Notes under the pieces: generated by a model
The model's database searches: none
What the model was told of the DNA's origin: nothing
The model's input: the letters and a program-made list of their open reading frames with translations, nothing else
Made by a program: the position numbers and the translations under genes
Source of the DNA: Ornithinimicrobium flavum
GTDB taxonomy: Bacteria > Actinomycetota > Actinomycetes > Actinomycetales > Dermatophilaceae
Assembly: GCF_004526345.1 (NCBI RefSeq)
Contig: NZ_CP038213.1
Location: 248,001-312,000, forward strand
DNA: 64,000 nucleotides
Reading direction: 5' to 3'
Shown: one piece after another, positions 8,945 through 17,794 of the stretch
Numbering within the stretch: the stretch's first letter is position 1
How the letters are laid out: every line of letters starts with the position of its first letter

Positions 8945-9107
8945 TACGCCGAGTCCTGCCGTGCGTCCGAGGTTGTCCCTATCACCACACCTCAGCAGGA
9001 GCGGGGGAACCACCGTCGGCACCTGGTCCCACAGGTGCCTCGGGGCGCTCGACCCTCACGGGTCGGAGGTTCTCCACCTCGAGCCCGACAGCTCACCTCG
9101 TAGGCGT
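8945..9107 (+). ncRNA. ydaO/yuaA c-di-AMP riboswitch
   Basis: The conserved blocks of this class appear in order: GCCGAGTCCTGCCG near 8949, GCAGGAGCGGGGGAACCAC near 8995-9014, then CCCGACAGCTCACCTCGTAGGC near 9085-9106 just before the coding region. In actinobacteria this class binds cyclic di-AMP and commonly precedes genes for cell-wall hydrolases. That fits the NlpC/P60 gene whose ribosome site starts a few bases later. It would switch off expression when c-di-AMP is high. Confidence 0.9.
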
Positions 9108-9121
9108 TGGAGGAATTCTTG

Positions 9122-10021
9122 ATGCAGCTCACCACCCCTGGTCGCCACCGGCGTCCCGGTCGCCTCAGTGCGGCCAGCACCTCCCTGACCCGTACCGCCG
9201 CCGTCGCGGCCGCCTCCTCCGGCCTCCTCGCCGGCACTGCCGTGAGTGCCGGGGCCCAGCCCGTGACCGAGGACGCCCCCGTGAAGGCCGTCGAGGCGCT
9301 CGTGCGTCTCGGTGAGACCGTCCAGGCGGACCGCACCCTCCTCGCCGACCGGCCGGCCAAGGCCGTCCCGGCCCCGGAGACCTCCCCGGCCGACTTCGGC
9401 ACGAGCGGCTTCACCGCCTTCGCCGCCGTGGTGGACGTGGAGACCGAGACCGAGACCGAGGCTCCGGCCGAGGCCACCGCGGAGGCCGAGGCCACCGCGG
9501 AGGCCGAGACCGCCGGGTCTGCGGCCCAGACCCAGGCCCAGGCCGCGGTCGAGACCCGCACCCCGACCACCGCCAGCCGCACCGAGGAGCGCACCGCTCC
9601 CGTGCAGCAGCAGCGGGTCGCCACCCAGCCCGCGGTACAGCCGGCCCCCCAGCCGGCCCCGCAGCCGGTGGCCCCGTCCTACGGCGGTGCCGTGGGTATC
9701 GCCTCCGGCCTGATGGGCATCCCCTACGCCTGGGGCAGCTCCGACCCCGCCGTCGGCTTCGACTGCTCGGGCTTCACCAGCTACGTCTACGCCCAGCTCG
9801 GCATCTCGCTGCCGCACAAGGCGTCGCTGCAGCAGGCCGTTGTCACCCCGGTGAGCAACCCGCAGCCCGGTGACCTCGTGTTCTTCGGCAACCCCGCCTG
9901 GCACGTCGGCATCTACGCCGGCAACGGCATGATCTACCAGGCCACCAACCCCGGCTCGGTGTCCAACTACATGCCCATCTCCAGCATCTACGGCTCGGTC
10001 TCCGGCTACGGCCGCCCCTGA
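9122..10021 (+). CDS. Secreted NlpC/P60 cell-wall endopeptidase
   Basis: The 299-residue exported protein has a twin-Arg-containing, long N-terminus and a signal peptide ending near GTAVSAGAQP. An acidic, Ala/Glu/Thr-rich low-complexity linker follows (~105-150), then a proline/glutamine stretch. The C-terminal ~110 residues form the NlpC/P60 domain, with catalytic Cys in GFDCSGFTSYVYAQLG and His in AWHVGIYAGNGMIYQA. It should cut γ-D-Glu-diaminopimelate-type peptide bonds in peptidoglycan. The start at 9122 has the ribosome site TTGGAGG. Expression is probably controlled by the c-di-AMP riboswitch directly upstream. Confidence 0.92.
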   Translation: MQLTTPGRHRRPGRLSAASTSLTRTAAVAAASSGLLAGTAVSAGAQPVTEDAPVKAVEALVRLGETVQADRTLLADRPAKAVPAPETSPADFGTSGFTAFAAVVDVETETETEAPAEATAEAEATAEAETAGSAAQTQAQAAVETRTPTTASRTEERTAPVQQQRVATQPAVQPAPQPAPQPVAPSYGGAVGIASGLMGIPYAWGSSDPAVGFDCSGFTSYVYAQLGISLPHKASLQQAVVTPVSNPQPGDLVFFGNPAWHVGIYAGNGMIYQATNPGSVSNYMPISSIYGSVSGYGRP

Positions 10022-10050
10022 CCGATCCGACGGATTCATCCGTCGACCAC

Positions 10051-10087
10051 GAAGGGCCTCTCCCGCGCCGGCGGGAGGGGCCCTTCG
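10051..10087 (+). terminator. Strong hairpin terminator
   Basis: GAAGGGCCTCTCCCGC pairs with GCGGGAGGGGCCCTTC around a GCCG loop, about 30 bases after the NlpC/P60 stop codon. A smaller hairpin, GACGGAT/ATCCGTC, lies just before it. There is no long T-tract, as usual in high-GC actinobacteria. Confidence 0.75.
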
Positions 10088-10103
10088 TCACGCCACGAGC
10101 TCC

Positions 10104-10199
10104 CTGTCCCCACCGAGCGCGTGGTGTGGTTGCTCCTGTCCCCACCGAGCGCGTGGTGTGGTTGCTCCTGTCCCCACCGAGCGCGTGGTGTGGTTGCTC
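10104..10199. repeat. Three tandem copies of a 32-bp unit
   Basis: Three identical 32-base units (beginning CTGTCCCCACCGAGCG) occupy 10104-10135, 10136-10167 and 10168-10199. The last unit overlaps the stop codon of the minus-strand RNase gene. The unit includes GAGCAACCACACCACGCGCTC on the other strand. Function unknown; a terminator-like or mobile repeat is possible. Confidence 0.95.
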
Positions 10200-10745
10200 A
10201 GGGGGCGAACTCGCAGAAGCTCTCGTAGTGGTCCTGGGTGTAGTACCAGACCTCGGGCGAGCCACCCCCACCGCCGGTGACGATCCGACGGGCGCCGCGG
10301 TGGTCCAGCCCCGGCGTCTCCACGGTGTACTCCCGGTAGTAGCCGCGGGACTCGTCGGGAAGGTAGCCCTCGTAGTTGCCGAAGGTCGACCCGTCCTTGT
10401 CCGGGTAGTCGAAGGGCCCGCCCGACGCGACGTCGTCGGCGACCTCCTCCAGCTCCGGCGGAAGCACGTCGTCCCGGCAGGCGTCGATGTCGTCCCAGGC
10501 GCGCGTGTCCGTCCCCGTCGGCCCGTCCGCACCGGCCTCCTGGGTGGGGGAGGCGGCACCGGTGGGGGTGGGCAGGGCCACGCTGGGCGAGGCGGCACCG
10601 GTCGGGCTCGGCGAGGCGGCACCGGTCGAGGTGGGTGCTGTGTCGCCGAGGAGTCCTCCGCCGGCAGGTTCTGGGCGACCAACCAGAGCACGACGAGCGA
10701 GCAGAGGATCAGGAGGACGAGCGCCACCGGTCGGCTGAGTCTCAT
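10198..10745 (-). pseudogene. Barnase-like secreted ribonuclease, frameshifted
   Basis: The N-terminal frame starts at ATG 10745 with a membrane anchor or signal MRLSRPVALVLLILCSLVVL and ends in AEDSSA. The C-terminal frame (to 10198) carries a Thr/Pro/Ala linker and a microbial RNase (N1/T1, RNase Sa-like) domain. Its likely catalytic Glu is in NYEGYLPDE, Arg in GARRIV and His in DHYESF. The frames are offset by one base near 10630, so the gene is broken or mis-sequenced. The ATG overlaps the stop of the barstar-like gene. If intact, it would be a guanyl-specific exported RNase whose toxicity is blocked by the neighbour. Confidence 0.75.
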
Positions 10746-11113
10746 GACGACACCTCCCCGGGGGAGCCGATCCGCGCCTCGCCGAGGGCCAGGACCGTCA
10801 GCCCGTCGACGTCGTCGAGGATCTCCCCGAGCAGCCACCAGGCCCGGCCGTCGCTGGCCGCGAGCCGACCGGCGTCCTCCCACACCAGGGCCACCCGCTC
10901 CGAGCCCCAGATCTGCGGCAGGTCGCGCAGGGCGTCGACCATGGCGTCGAGGTTGGTCGCGGCGTTGCCCGGCAGCCGCAGCGCCCGGGCCAGCTCGGCC
11001 TGGGCCGGGCGCAGACCGGGGTCGGGCGGACTGGCCGCGCGGGCGACGGCATACCCGTGGTCGTGGAGGTGGGCCAGGACGGGGGTGAGCTGGTCGGCCG
11101 GGAGCAGGTGCAT
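10742..11113 (-). CDS. Barstar-family RNase inhibitor
   Basis: The 123-residue cytoplasmic protein has the barstar fold pattern: an early α/β part, then NAATNLDAMVDALRDLPQ, where the helix normally plugs the RNase active site. WEDAGRLAASDGRAWWLLGEILDDV follows. Its start codon overlaps the purB stop (TGATG) and its stop overlaps the RNase start (ATGA), so inhibitor is made before and together with the toxin. Family membership is clear by motif, and inhibition of the adjacent RNase is inferred from context. Confidence 0.85.
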   Translation of the reverse strand: MHLLPADQLTPVLAHLHDHGYAVARAASPPDPGLRPAQAELARALRLPGNAATNLDAMVDALRDLPQIWGSERVALVWEDAGRLAASDGRAWWLLGEILDDVDGLTVLALGEARIGSPGEVSS

Positions 11114-12543
11114 CAGTCGTCCAGGTGCGCGACGAGGGAGGCGGCCAGGCCCGTGTAGGTGGCCGGGGTGAGGGCGACGAGGCGCTCCTCCTCGGCGGCC
11201 GGCAGGCCCAGCCCGCGGACGAAGTCGACCAGCTCGGCCCGCCCGATCCGCCGACCGCGGGTGAGGTCCTTCAGCCGCTCGTAGGGGTTGCTCATCCCCT
11301 CCACGCCACGGGCGGCCAGCGCCCGCATCACCGACTGGACCGGCTCGCCGAGCACCTCCCAGTTGGCGTCGAGGTCGGCGGCCATCGCCTCCGGCACGGC
11401 GTCCAGCCCGGCCAGCCCCCGGCTGACGTTGTCCAGGGCCAGCAGGCTGTGGCCGAACGCCGTGCCGATGTTGCGCTGCATGGAGGAGTCGGTGAGGTCG
11501 CGCTGGAGGCGGCTGGTCACCAGGGTGGAGGCCAGCACGTCGAGCAGGGCGTTGGACACTTCGAGGTTGGCCTCGGCGTTCTCGAAGCGGATGGGGTTGA
11601 CCTTGTGCGGCATCGTGGACGACCCGACGGTGCCCTGCCCCCGGACCTGGGCGAAGTAGCCCATCGAGATGTAGGTCCAGACGTCCGTCGCGAGGTTGTG
11701 CAGGACCCGGTTGAAGCGGGCGACGTCGGCGTAGAGCTCGGCCTGCCAGTCGTGGCTCTCGATCTGGGTGGTGAGAGGGTTCCACGTCAGACCGAGCTGC
11801 TCGACGAAGGTGCGGCTGACGTCCTGCCAGTCCACGTCGGGCAGCGCCACGACGTGCGCGCCGTAGGTCCCGGTCGCCCCGTTGAGCTTGCCCAGGTATG
11901 ACGCGCGGCCGACCCGGTCCAGCTGGCGCCGGAGCCGGGCGGCGAGGACGGCCAGCTCCTTGCCCATCGTGGTCGGGGTGGCGGGCTGACCGTGGGTGTG
12001 CGCCAGCAGTGGCACCTCGGCCAGCTCGTGCGCCATCGTCGAGAGCTGGTCGACCAGGGCCCGCGCCCGGGGGAGCCACACCTGCTCGACGGCCCCCTGG
12101 ACCATCAGGGCGTAGGAGGTGTTGTTGACGTCCTCGCTCGTGCAGGCGAAGTGGACGAGCTCGCCGAGAGTTCCTGCGCGCTGCGGTCCGACGACCTCGC
12201 TGAGGCGGCGGCGCAGGTAGTACTCGATCGCCTTGACGTCGTGGACCGTCTCGGCCTCGATCTGCCTCAGCTCCTCGATCGCGGCCGCGTCGAAGTCGGT
12301 GACGACCGCGCGCAGCTCCTGGGCCTCCTGCTCCGACAGGGTGTCGGCACCGGGCACGACGGCGGTGGTCGTGAGGTGGAGCAGCCACTCGACCTCGACG
12401 TGCAGGCGTGCCCGGTTGAGGGCGGCCTCCGACAGGTGGTCGAGCAACGGGGCGACGGCACTCCGGTACCGGCCGTCGAGGGCCCCCAGCGCGATGGTGG
12501 GGGAGAGGTCGGCGAGGGACGTGCGGGCGGCGGGGAGCGGCAT
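11113..12543 (-). CDS. purB: Adenylosuccinate lyase
   Basis: This cytoplasmic enzyme of about 476 residues acts twice in purine synthesis, releasing fumarate from SAICAR and from adenylosuccinate. The fumarase/aspartase-superfamily signature SSTMPHKVNPIRFENAEANL holds the catalytic Ser loop. LGALDGRYRSAVAPL at the N-terminus and the catalytic-His region LLAHTHGQPATPTTMGKEL are also present. Size and motifs match the E. coli-like subgroup. The ATG at 12543 is used because it directly precedes PLPAARTSLADLSP; an upstream in-frame start has no clear ribosome site. Coupling to a barstar gene is unusual and may give constant inhibitor supply. Confidence 0.95.
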   Translation of the reverse strand: MPLPAARTSLADLSPTIALGALDGRYRSAVAPLLDHLSEAALNRARLHVEVEWLLHLTTTAVVPGADTLSEQEAQELRAVVTDFDAAAIEELRQIEAETVHDVKAIEYYLRRRLSEVVGPQRAGTLGELVHFACTSEDVNNTSYALMVQGAVEQVWLPRARALVDQLSTMAHELAEVPLLAHTHGQPATPTTMGKELAVLAARLRRQLDRVGRASYLGKLNGATGTYGAHVVALPDVDWQDVSRTFVEQLGLTWNPLTTQIESHDWQAELYADVARFNRVLHNLATDVWTYISMGYFAQVRGQGTVGSSTMPHKVNPIRFENAEANLEVSNALLDVLASTLVTSRLQRDLTDSSMQRNIGTAFGHSLLALDNVSRGLAGLDAVPEAMAADLDANWEVLGEPVQSVMRALAARGVEGMSNPYERLKDLTRGRRIGRAELVDFVRGLGLPAAEEERLVALTPATYTGLAASLVAHLDD

Positions 12544-12560
12544 ACGCCTATCTTCGCGCA

Positions 12561-12603
12561 CCGGCAGGGACCGGGACGGGGACGGTCCTGCCGGTCCCGT
12601 CAG
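12561..12603 (-). terminator. Terminator after the cyd operon
   Basis: CCGGCAGGGACCG and CGGTCCTGCCGG form a near-perfect inverted repeat at 12561-12594, just past the stop codon at 12600 of the last gene of the cyd cluster on the minus strand. It separates that cluster from purB. Confidence 0.6.
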
Positions 12604-12944
12604 CGGCGCTTCTTGACGTCGGGGTCCACGGCGTCGGCCTCGAGCAGCTCACCGGTGACGTGGTCACGCTCCTCACGGGCGACGCGGGTGGCGTCCTCGG
12701 CCTGCTCGTGCAGCTGGTCAGCCTGCTGCTGCGCCTCCCGGGCCTGCTGCTGCAGGTCGCGGGCACGCTCCTCGGCGGAGGCCGCGACCGCGGAGCCGCC
12801 CTGGGCGCGCTGTCGGATGACCTGGGCCTCGGCGCGCGCCGCCTCGAGCCGCTTGCGCCGCGCGATCAGCGCCCAGACGACGATCGCCGCGACGGCGACC
12901 ACGACGATCAGGAGCAGCACCCACAGCCACAGCGAGTCATCCAT
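12600..12944 (-). CDS. Small single-pass membrane protein with coiled coil
   Basis: The 114-residue protein starts MDDSLWLWVLLLIVVVAVAA, one clear N-terminal membrane helix. A long Ala/Glu/Gln/Arg-rich helix (~35-100) likely forms a coiled coil facing the cytoplasm. No enzymatic motif is present. The gene begins eight bases inside the end of cydC, so it is co-translated with the cytochrome bd maturation genes. That does not prove a role in bd assembly. I do not recognise the family. Confidence 0.7.
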   Translation of the reverse strand: MDDSLWLWVLLLIVVVAVAAIVVWALIARRKRLEAARAEAQVIRQRAQGGSAVAASAEERARDLQQQAREAQQQADQLHEQAEDATRVAREERDHVTGELLEADAVDPDVKKRR

Positions 12945-14949
12945 ACGGGCAAGGTAGCCGATCGTCCGCCCTCGCGCCGCCGGAAGCGAGGGTGGCGCCG
13001 AGGTCGACCGCGGTCCAGCCGGCGGCGGTGGCGGGACGGTGGGTGACCAGCACCACCACCCCGGTCCCCGGATCCCGTGAGGCCAGGAGACCCCCCATCG
13101 CCCGCTCGGCGGTGGCGTCGTCGAGATGGGCCGTGGGCTCGTCGAGGAGCACGACGGGCCGTCCGGAGACCAGGGCCCGGGCCATCGACAACCGGGCGCG
13201 CTCACCCCCGGACAGCCCGCCGAGGCGGGTGTCCAGTCCCTCCGGGAGGGTGGCGAACCAGCGGCCCAGGTCGACCGCGTCCAGGGCGGCGACGAGGTCC
13301 GCGTCGCGGGCGTGAGGGGCCGCGAGGGCCAGGTTGGCGCGCACCGTCCCGGCGAAGGCGTGCGGCTCGTCGTCCACGAGGGCGACCAGCGCGCGGACCT
13401 GCTGCAGGTCGAGGTCGAGGACGTCGGTGCCGTCGACCTCGTAGCGACCGACCGCCGGGTCCAGCGACCGGGCGAGGACCGCCAGGGCGGTGGACTTGCC
13501 GACGCCGTTGGGGCCGGTGAGCGCCACGCGGCTGCCCGGGGGGAGGTCCAGGTCGAGGGGGTGGAGGTCGAGGGGCTGGTCGACCCGGCGGGCGTCAAGG
13601 CCCTGGAGGTCGCCGGGTCTGTCGTCGCCATCGACGGCGGGCGGCGGGGCCGGCCAGTGCGCCCCCGTGCGGTCCAGGCGCAGGGAGGGCGTGCCCGGGC
13701 CGTGGCCTCCCACCTCAGGGGTCCGGTGGTCGGTGGGGGCGGTGCCCCGCCGGCCCGCCGTCAGCTGGACCGATGCTGCTGCCGCGACGGCGGGGGTGCG
13801 CCCCAGCACCTGCTCCAGGCGGTGACCGGCGGCGCGGGCGCGGGCGCGGGCGCCGGCGATGTCGGCCGCGCCGACCCAGGTGTCGGCCAGGGCCATCGGG
13901 ATCAGGGCCACCATCGCCGCCACCGGCGCGGTGATCGCGTCGGCGGTCAGCGCGCGCCAGGTGAGGCCCACGACGGCGGCCACCGTGCCCGCGACGACCA
14001 TCCACAGCAGGGCCAGCGCGGTGGCGCGGGCGGTGATGAGGCGCTGCTCCGCCCGACGCTGCGCCTGCTCGGCCTGCGCCACCGGTGCCAGGAGGTGGCT
14101 GCGGTCCGCCCGAAGCCCGGTGACGGCCTGGACAGCCAGCAGCCGGGACACCAGGGCGGTGGTGCGGTGCTGCACCTCGCCGCGACGGGCGACCGACTCG
14201 GCCTGGGCCACCTGCTCGGCGACGCGGTCGGCGGCGGCGACCACGGCGACGAGGGCCCCGCCGAGGATGAGGACCACCCCGGCCGACGGCACGTGCCAGG
14301 CGGCCAGGACGACCCCGACGGTGGTGGCGATCACCGCGGACCACGCCGGGACGACGACCCGGACCTGCTCGTCGACCACGTCGTCCAGGTCGCGGACGAC
14401 CGCGGTGAGCACCTCCCCACGGCTGCGCCGCCCGAGCGCCGCGGGGGTGAGCGGGACGAGCCGGGCGAAGACCTCCGCCCGCCGGGCCGCCAGCTCGCCC
14501 AGGGCCGACTCGTGACTCACCAGCCGCTCGGCATACCGGAGCACCGGGCGGAAGATGCCGAACGCCCGCACCCCCACGATCGCGACCAGGAGGGTGAGGA
14601 TGACCGGCATCGTCGAGGCCTGGACGATCAGCCAGCCCGAGGTGGCCGTCAGCGCCACCCCGCACCCGACCGAGGCCCCGCCCAGGAGGCAGGCCACCAC
14701 CAGCCCGCGGCGCCCGGTCGGCAGCGGCAGCGGCTCGACCTGCCCGGGGACGTGCGCGCGCTCTCCGTGGGCGGATGGGTGCTCTTCCGGACCGGGCGGG
14801 CGCTCGCCGGAAATGCGGGGGTGCTCAGCCGGACCGGAGGCATCCACCCCATCGATGTGCACGGCTCTTGTGTCACATTCATCGCCCGGACGATGAATGT
14901 GGCACAAGAGTGCTGCACCACCATCCTCGGCCGCGGTGATCCGCCACAC
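12937..14949 (-). CDS. cydC: CydC subunit of the CydDC ABC transporter
   Basis: This is a fused membrane/ATPase ABC subunit. Six membrane segments run from about residue 85, and the ATPase domain has Walker A GPNGVGKSTA, signature LSGGERARLSMA and Walker B PVVLLDEPTAHLDD. With CydD it exports cysteine or glutathione and is needed to assemble cytochrome bd. The first ~75 residues are unusual: they are read through a 20-bp-arm inverted repeat (14865-14910) and have no CydC character. The open frame starts at 14949, but a GTG nearer GRRGLVVACLLGG could be the working start. It overlaps the altered end of cydD. Confidence 0.85.
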   Translation of the reverse strand: MWRITAAEDGGAALLCHIHRPGDECDTRAVHIDGVDASGPAEHPRISGERPPGPEEHPSAHGERAHVPGQVEPLPLPTGRRGLVVACLLGGASVGCGVALTATSGWLIVQASTMPVILTLLVAIVGVRAFGIFRPVLRYAERLVSHESALGELAARRAEVFARLVPLTPAALGRRSRGEVLTAVVRDLDDVVDEQVRVVVPAWSAVIATTVGVVLAAWHVPSAGVVLILGGALVAVVAAADRVAEQVAQAESVARRGEVQHRTTALVSRLLAVQAVTGLRADRSHLLAPVAQAEQAQRRAEQRLITARATALALLWMVVAGTVAAVVGLTWRALTADAITAPVAAMVALIPMALADTWVGAADIAGARARARAAGHRLEQVLGRTPAVAAAASVQLTAGRRGTAPTDHRTPEVGGHGPGTPSLRLDRTGAHWPAPPPAVDGDDRPGDLQGLDARRVDQPLDLHPLDLDLPPGSRVALTGPNGVGKSTALAVLARSLDPAVGRYEVDGTDVLDLDLQQVRALVALVDDEPHAFAGTVRANLALAAPHARDADLVAALDAVDLGRWFATLPEGLDTRLGGLSGGERARLSMARALVSGRPVVLLDEPTAHLDDATAERAMGGLLASRDPGTGVVVLVTHRPATAAGWTAVDLGATLASGGARADDRLPCPYG

Positions 14950-16636
14950 CTGGTCAGCCTGGCCGCGAGGTCGGGGTCGTGGGTGACGACGACCACGCGG
15001 CGCTCGCGGGCCAGGCCGGTGATGAGAGCGTGCAGCGCGGGGACGGCCTCGGCGGCGACGTTGGCCGTGGGCTCGTCGAGCAGGACCAGGGGAGCGGGTG
15101 ACAGCAGGGCGCGGGCCAGGGCCAGGCGGGCGCGCTGTCCCGCCGACAGCCCGAAGCCGTCGTCCCCCAGCGGCGTCTTCAACCCGTCGCGCTCGGCGAG
15201 CTGATCCCAGAGCCCGACCTGGCGGAGCGCCGCGACGAGCTCGTCGTCACCGGGGTGGGTGCGGGAGGAGGGTCGGGGTGCGTCCACAGCCCCAGGTGCG
15301 TCGTCGGGCCCTCGGGCGTTGACGGCGCCAGCCGAGTCCACGGCCTCGCGTGAGTCCTCGCGGCCACCTTCCGCGCCCTCCTCGGCGGCCGCACCCCCGA
15401 CCAGGAGCAGGTTGTCGCGGACGGTGCCGGGGAGGATGACCGGTCGCTGCCCGGCCAGGTGCGCGTCGGGAGCGCTGACCAGGCCGACGTCCGGCACGCG
15501 GAGGCCGGCGAGGAGCTCCAGCACGGTGGTCTTGCCCGCACCGCTCGGCCCGACGAGGGCGGTCAGACCGGGCCCGGCGGGGGCGTGCAGGGTGAGGTCG
15601 ACGATCGTGCGCTCGCGGCCGGGGTGGGCGTAGCTGACGTGCTCCAGGGCCAGGCCCCTCCCGGGCCGCAGCCCACCAGCCCTCGCCACGTCCGCCGGCC
15701 CGCCCAGCACCCCGTCGGCGCCCAGCTCGGCGAGCACCGTCGCACCGTCGGCCGCGTTGTGGAACTCCTGGCCGACCCGCCGCACCGGCCAGTACGCCTC
15801 GGGTGCGAGCAGGATGGCCACCAGCCCGACCGTGAGGTCCATGGCGCCGTAGGCCAGGCGCAGGCCCACCGCGACCGCGACCATCGCCACCGAGATCGTG
15901 GCGAGCAGCTCCAGCGCCGCGGTGGACAGGAAGGCGGTCCGCAACGTCCGCATCGTCGCGCTGCGGTGGCGCTCCCCGACCGTGCGCACCACCTCCACCT
16001 GGGCGTCCGCCCGGCCGTAGGCGACCAGCGTCGGCAGGCCACGGACCACGTCGAGGAAGTGCCCGGCCAGCAGCGCCATCGCCCCCCAGCGCTGCTCGGT
16101 CTCGGCCTGCGTGTGCTGGCCGATGAGGGCCGCGAAGAGCGGCAGCAGCGGCAGCGTCAGCACCACGATGAGCGCGCTCCACGGGTCGATGACCAGCAGG
16201 GTGCCGACCGTCAGCGCCGGCACCACGGCCCCGGTCACCAGCGCCGGGAGGTAGCGCGAGACGTAGGCCTCCAGGGCCGAGACCCCCTCGGTCGCCCGCG
16301 CCACGGCGGCGTCGGTGCCCGGTCGGCGCCCCTCGGGCAGCGCGAGCCAGTGGCGTAGGGTCGCCAGCCGCACCACGGCGACGACCCGCAGCCCGGCCCA
16401 ACGGGCCGCCTGCTCCGTCGCGGCGGCGAGGATCCCGCGCAGCCCCAGCGAGGCGACCAGCCACCCCAGGACGTCCGCGAAGGCGTCACCGGTCACGACG
16501 CGCCCCACCAGCACCCCCAGGAGGACCGCCTGGGTGATCGCCACCCCCCGGAGACGATCCCCAGCGCGGTCAGTAGGCCGACCGGTCCCCGGGTCGCGGG
16601 CAGGGCACGGAGCAGGGCCGGGTCGAAGGGACGCAC
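14649..16636 (-). pseudogene. cydD: CydD subunit, frameshifted and with altered C-terminus
   Basis: The protein is the CydD partner. It has six membrane segments, Walker A VGPSGAGKTTVLELL, signature LSAGQRARLALARAL and Walker B PLVLLDEPTANVAAE. The natural start is GTG 16636 (reads MRPFDPALLRALPATRG), but after 29 codons the frame breaks at a run of six C (16544-16549); one more base would restore it. At the other end the domain runs normally to VVVVTHDPDLAARLTR. It then reads through an inverted repeat and about 65 non-family residues to a stop at 14649. Either real decay or a sequencing error at the C run would explain the break. Confidence 0.82.
14857..14918. repeat. Long inverted repeat at the cydD/cydC junction
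   Basis: Arms 14865-14884 and 14891-14910 are complementary over 20 bases with one mismatch (core CACATTCATCG/CGATGAATGTG) around a six-base loop. Further pairing GTGCA/TGCAC flanks them. It reads as a REP-like or MITE-like insertion. It replaces the expected C-terminus of cydD and lies in the N-terminal reading frame of cydC. A terminator role is less likely because both genes overlap across it. Confidence 0.85.
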
Positions 16637-16640
16637 GCGA

Positions 16641-17756
16641 TCAGGAGTCGGCCGGCTCCCGCACGGCCGCCCGGGTCTCCTGCGTCACCGCGGCGTGGTG
16701 CACCCCCGTCGGTATGTGGTGCCCCGAGACCCGCCGGCGGAAGGTCCAGTAGGTGAAGACGGTGTAGAGCAGGACGACGGGCACGAAGATCACCGCGACC
16801 CAGGTCATGATCGTCAGCGTCAGCTCGGTCGAGGAGGCGTTGTCCTTGGTCAGCGACAGGCCGTCCGCGAGCGTGGTGGGCATGACGTCCGGGAAGAGCG
16901 CGGCGAACAGCGAGGAGGTCGCCAGGGCGATGGCGCCGAAGGTGCCGGCGAAGCCCCAGCCCTCCCGCCCGCGCCAGGTCAGGAGCAGGCCGCCGACGAG
17001 GGCGAGCGCGGCCAGGATCGCCAGCAGCCAGGACAGCGTGCTGCCGGTGCGGACGTGCAGGATGCCCAGCCACACCACGGCCAGCGCCGCGCTCACGACC
17101 CCGGTCCGCAGCGCCAGCGCCCGCGCGTCGTGGCGCAGCTGCCCGTCGGTCTTGAGGGAGACGAAGATCGCCCCGTGGGTGAGGAAGAGCGTGAGGGTGA
17201 CCAGCCCGCCGAGCAGGGCGACGGGGTTGAGCAGGCTCCAGAAGCCGCCGACGTACTCCATCTGCGCGTCGATCGGCACGCCGGACACGATGTTGGAGAA
17301 GGCCACGCCCCACAGCAGGGCAGGCAGGAGGGACCCGAGCACGATCATCGCGTCCATTCGGGCCCGCCAGGCGCGGGAGTCGACCTTGCCGCGGTACTCC
17401 AGGCCGATGCCGCGGATGATCAGGCCCACGAGGATGAGCAGGAGCGGCAGGTAGAAGCCGGAGAAGAGGGTCGCGTACCAGTGCGGGAACGCGGCGAAGA
17501 TCGCGCCGCCGGCGGTCAGCAGCCACACCTCGTTGCCGTCCCAGAAGGGGCCGATCGCCGAGAGCATCTGCCGCCTGCGGGTCTCGCCGGACCAGGGACC
17601 GCCGGCCGCGGGGAGAGCCTCGCGGGCGGCATACCCCTCCTCGTCACGCCCGAGCACCGGCAGCAGCATCCCCACGCCGTAGTCGAAGCCCTCGAGGCAG
17701 AAGTAGCCGATCCACAGCACCGCGATGAGGACGAACCAGATCGTCGTCAGTTCCAT
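16641..17756 (-). CDS. cydB: Cytochrome bd oxidase subunit II
   Basis: The 371-residue integral membrane protein has eight or nine helices. Family motifs are CLEGFDYGVGMLLP near the N-terminus and GPFWDGNEVWLLTAGGAIFAAFP. It pairs with CydA to form the quinol oxidase that reduces oxygen to water without proton pumping. The ATG at 17756 begins MELTTIWFVLIAVLWIGYF, the standard CydB start. The gene lies 38 bases after cydA and runs directly into cydD, giving the usual cydABDC order. Confidence 0.95.
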   Translation of the reverse strand: MELTTIWFVLIAVLWIGYFCLEGFDYGVGMLLPVLGRDEEGYAAREALPAAGGPWSGETRRRQMLSAIGPFWDGNEVWLLTAGGAIFAAFPHWYATLFSGFYLPLLLILVGLIIRGIGLEYRGKVDSRAWRARMDAMIVLGSLLPALLWGVAFSNIVSGVPIDAQMEYVGGFWSLLNPVALLGGLVTLTLFLTHGAIFVSLKTDGQLRHDARALALRTGVVSAALAVVWLGILHVRTGSTLSWLLAILAALALVGGLLLTWRGREGWGFAGTFGAIALATSSLFAALFPDVMPTTLADGLSLTKDNASSTELTLTIMTWVAVIFVPVVLLYTVFTYWTFRRRVSGHHIPTGVHHAAVTQETRAAVREPADS

Positions 17757-17794
17757 GTTCCACCAGATCCTTCGGGTATGCCGTCCGCGGCGGC

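Noticed and set aside
8641..12944. CATACG sequences (8696, 12541, 12942) as members of the GGTATG motif
   Set aside because: They differ at the last base of the core and were not counted.
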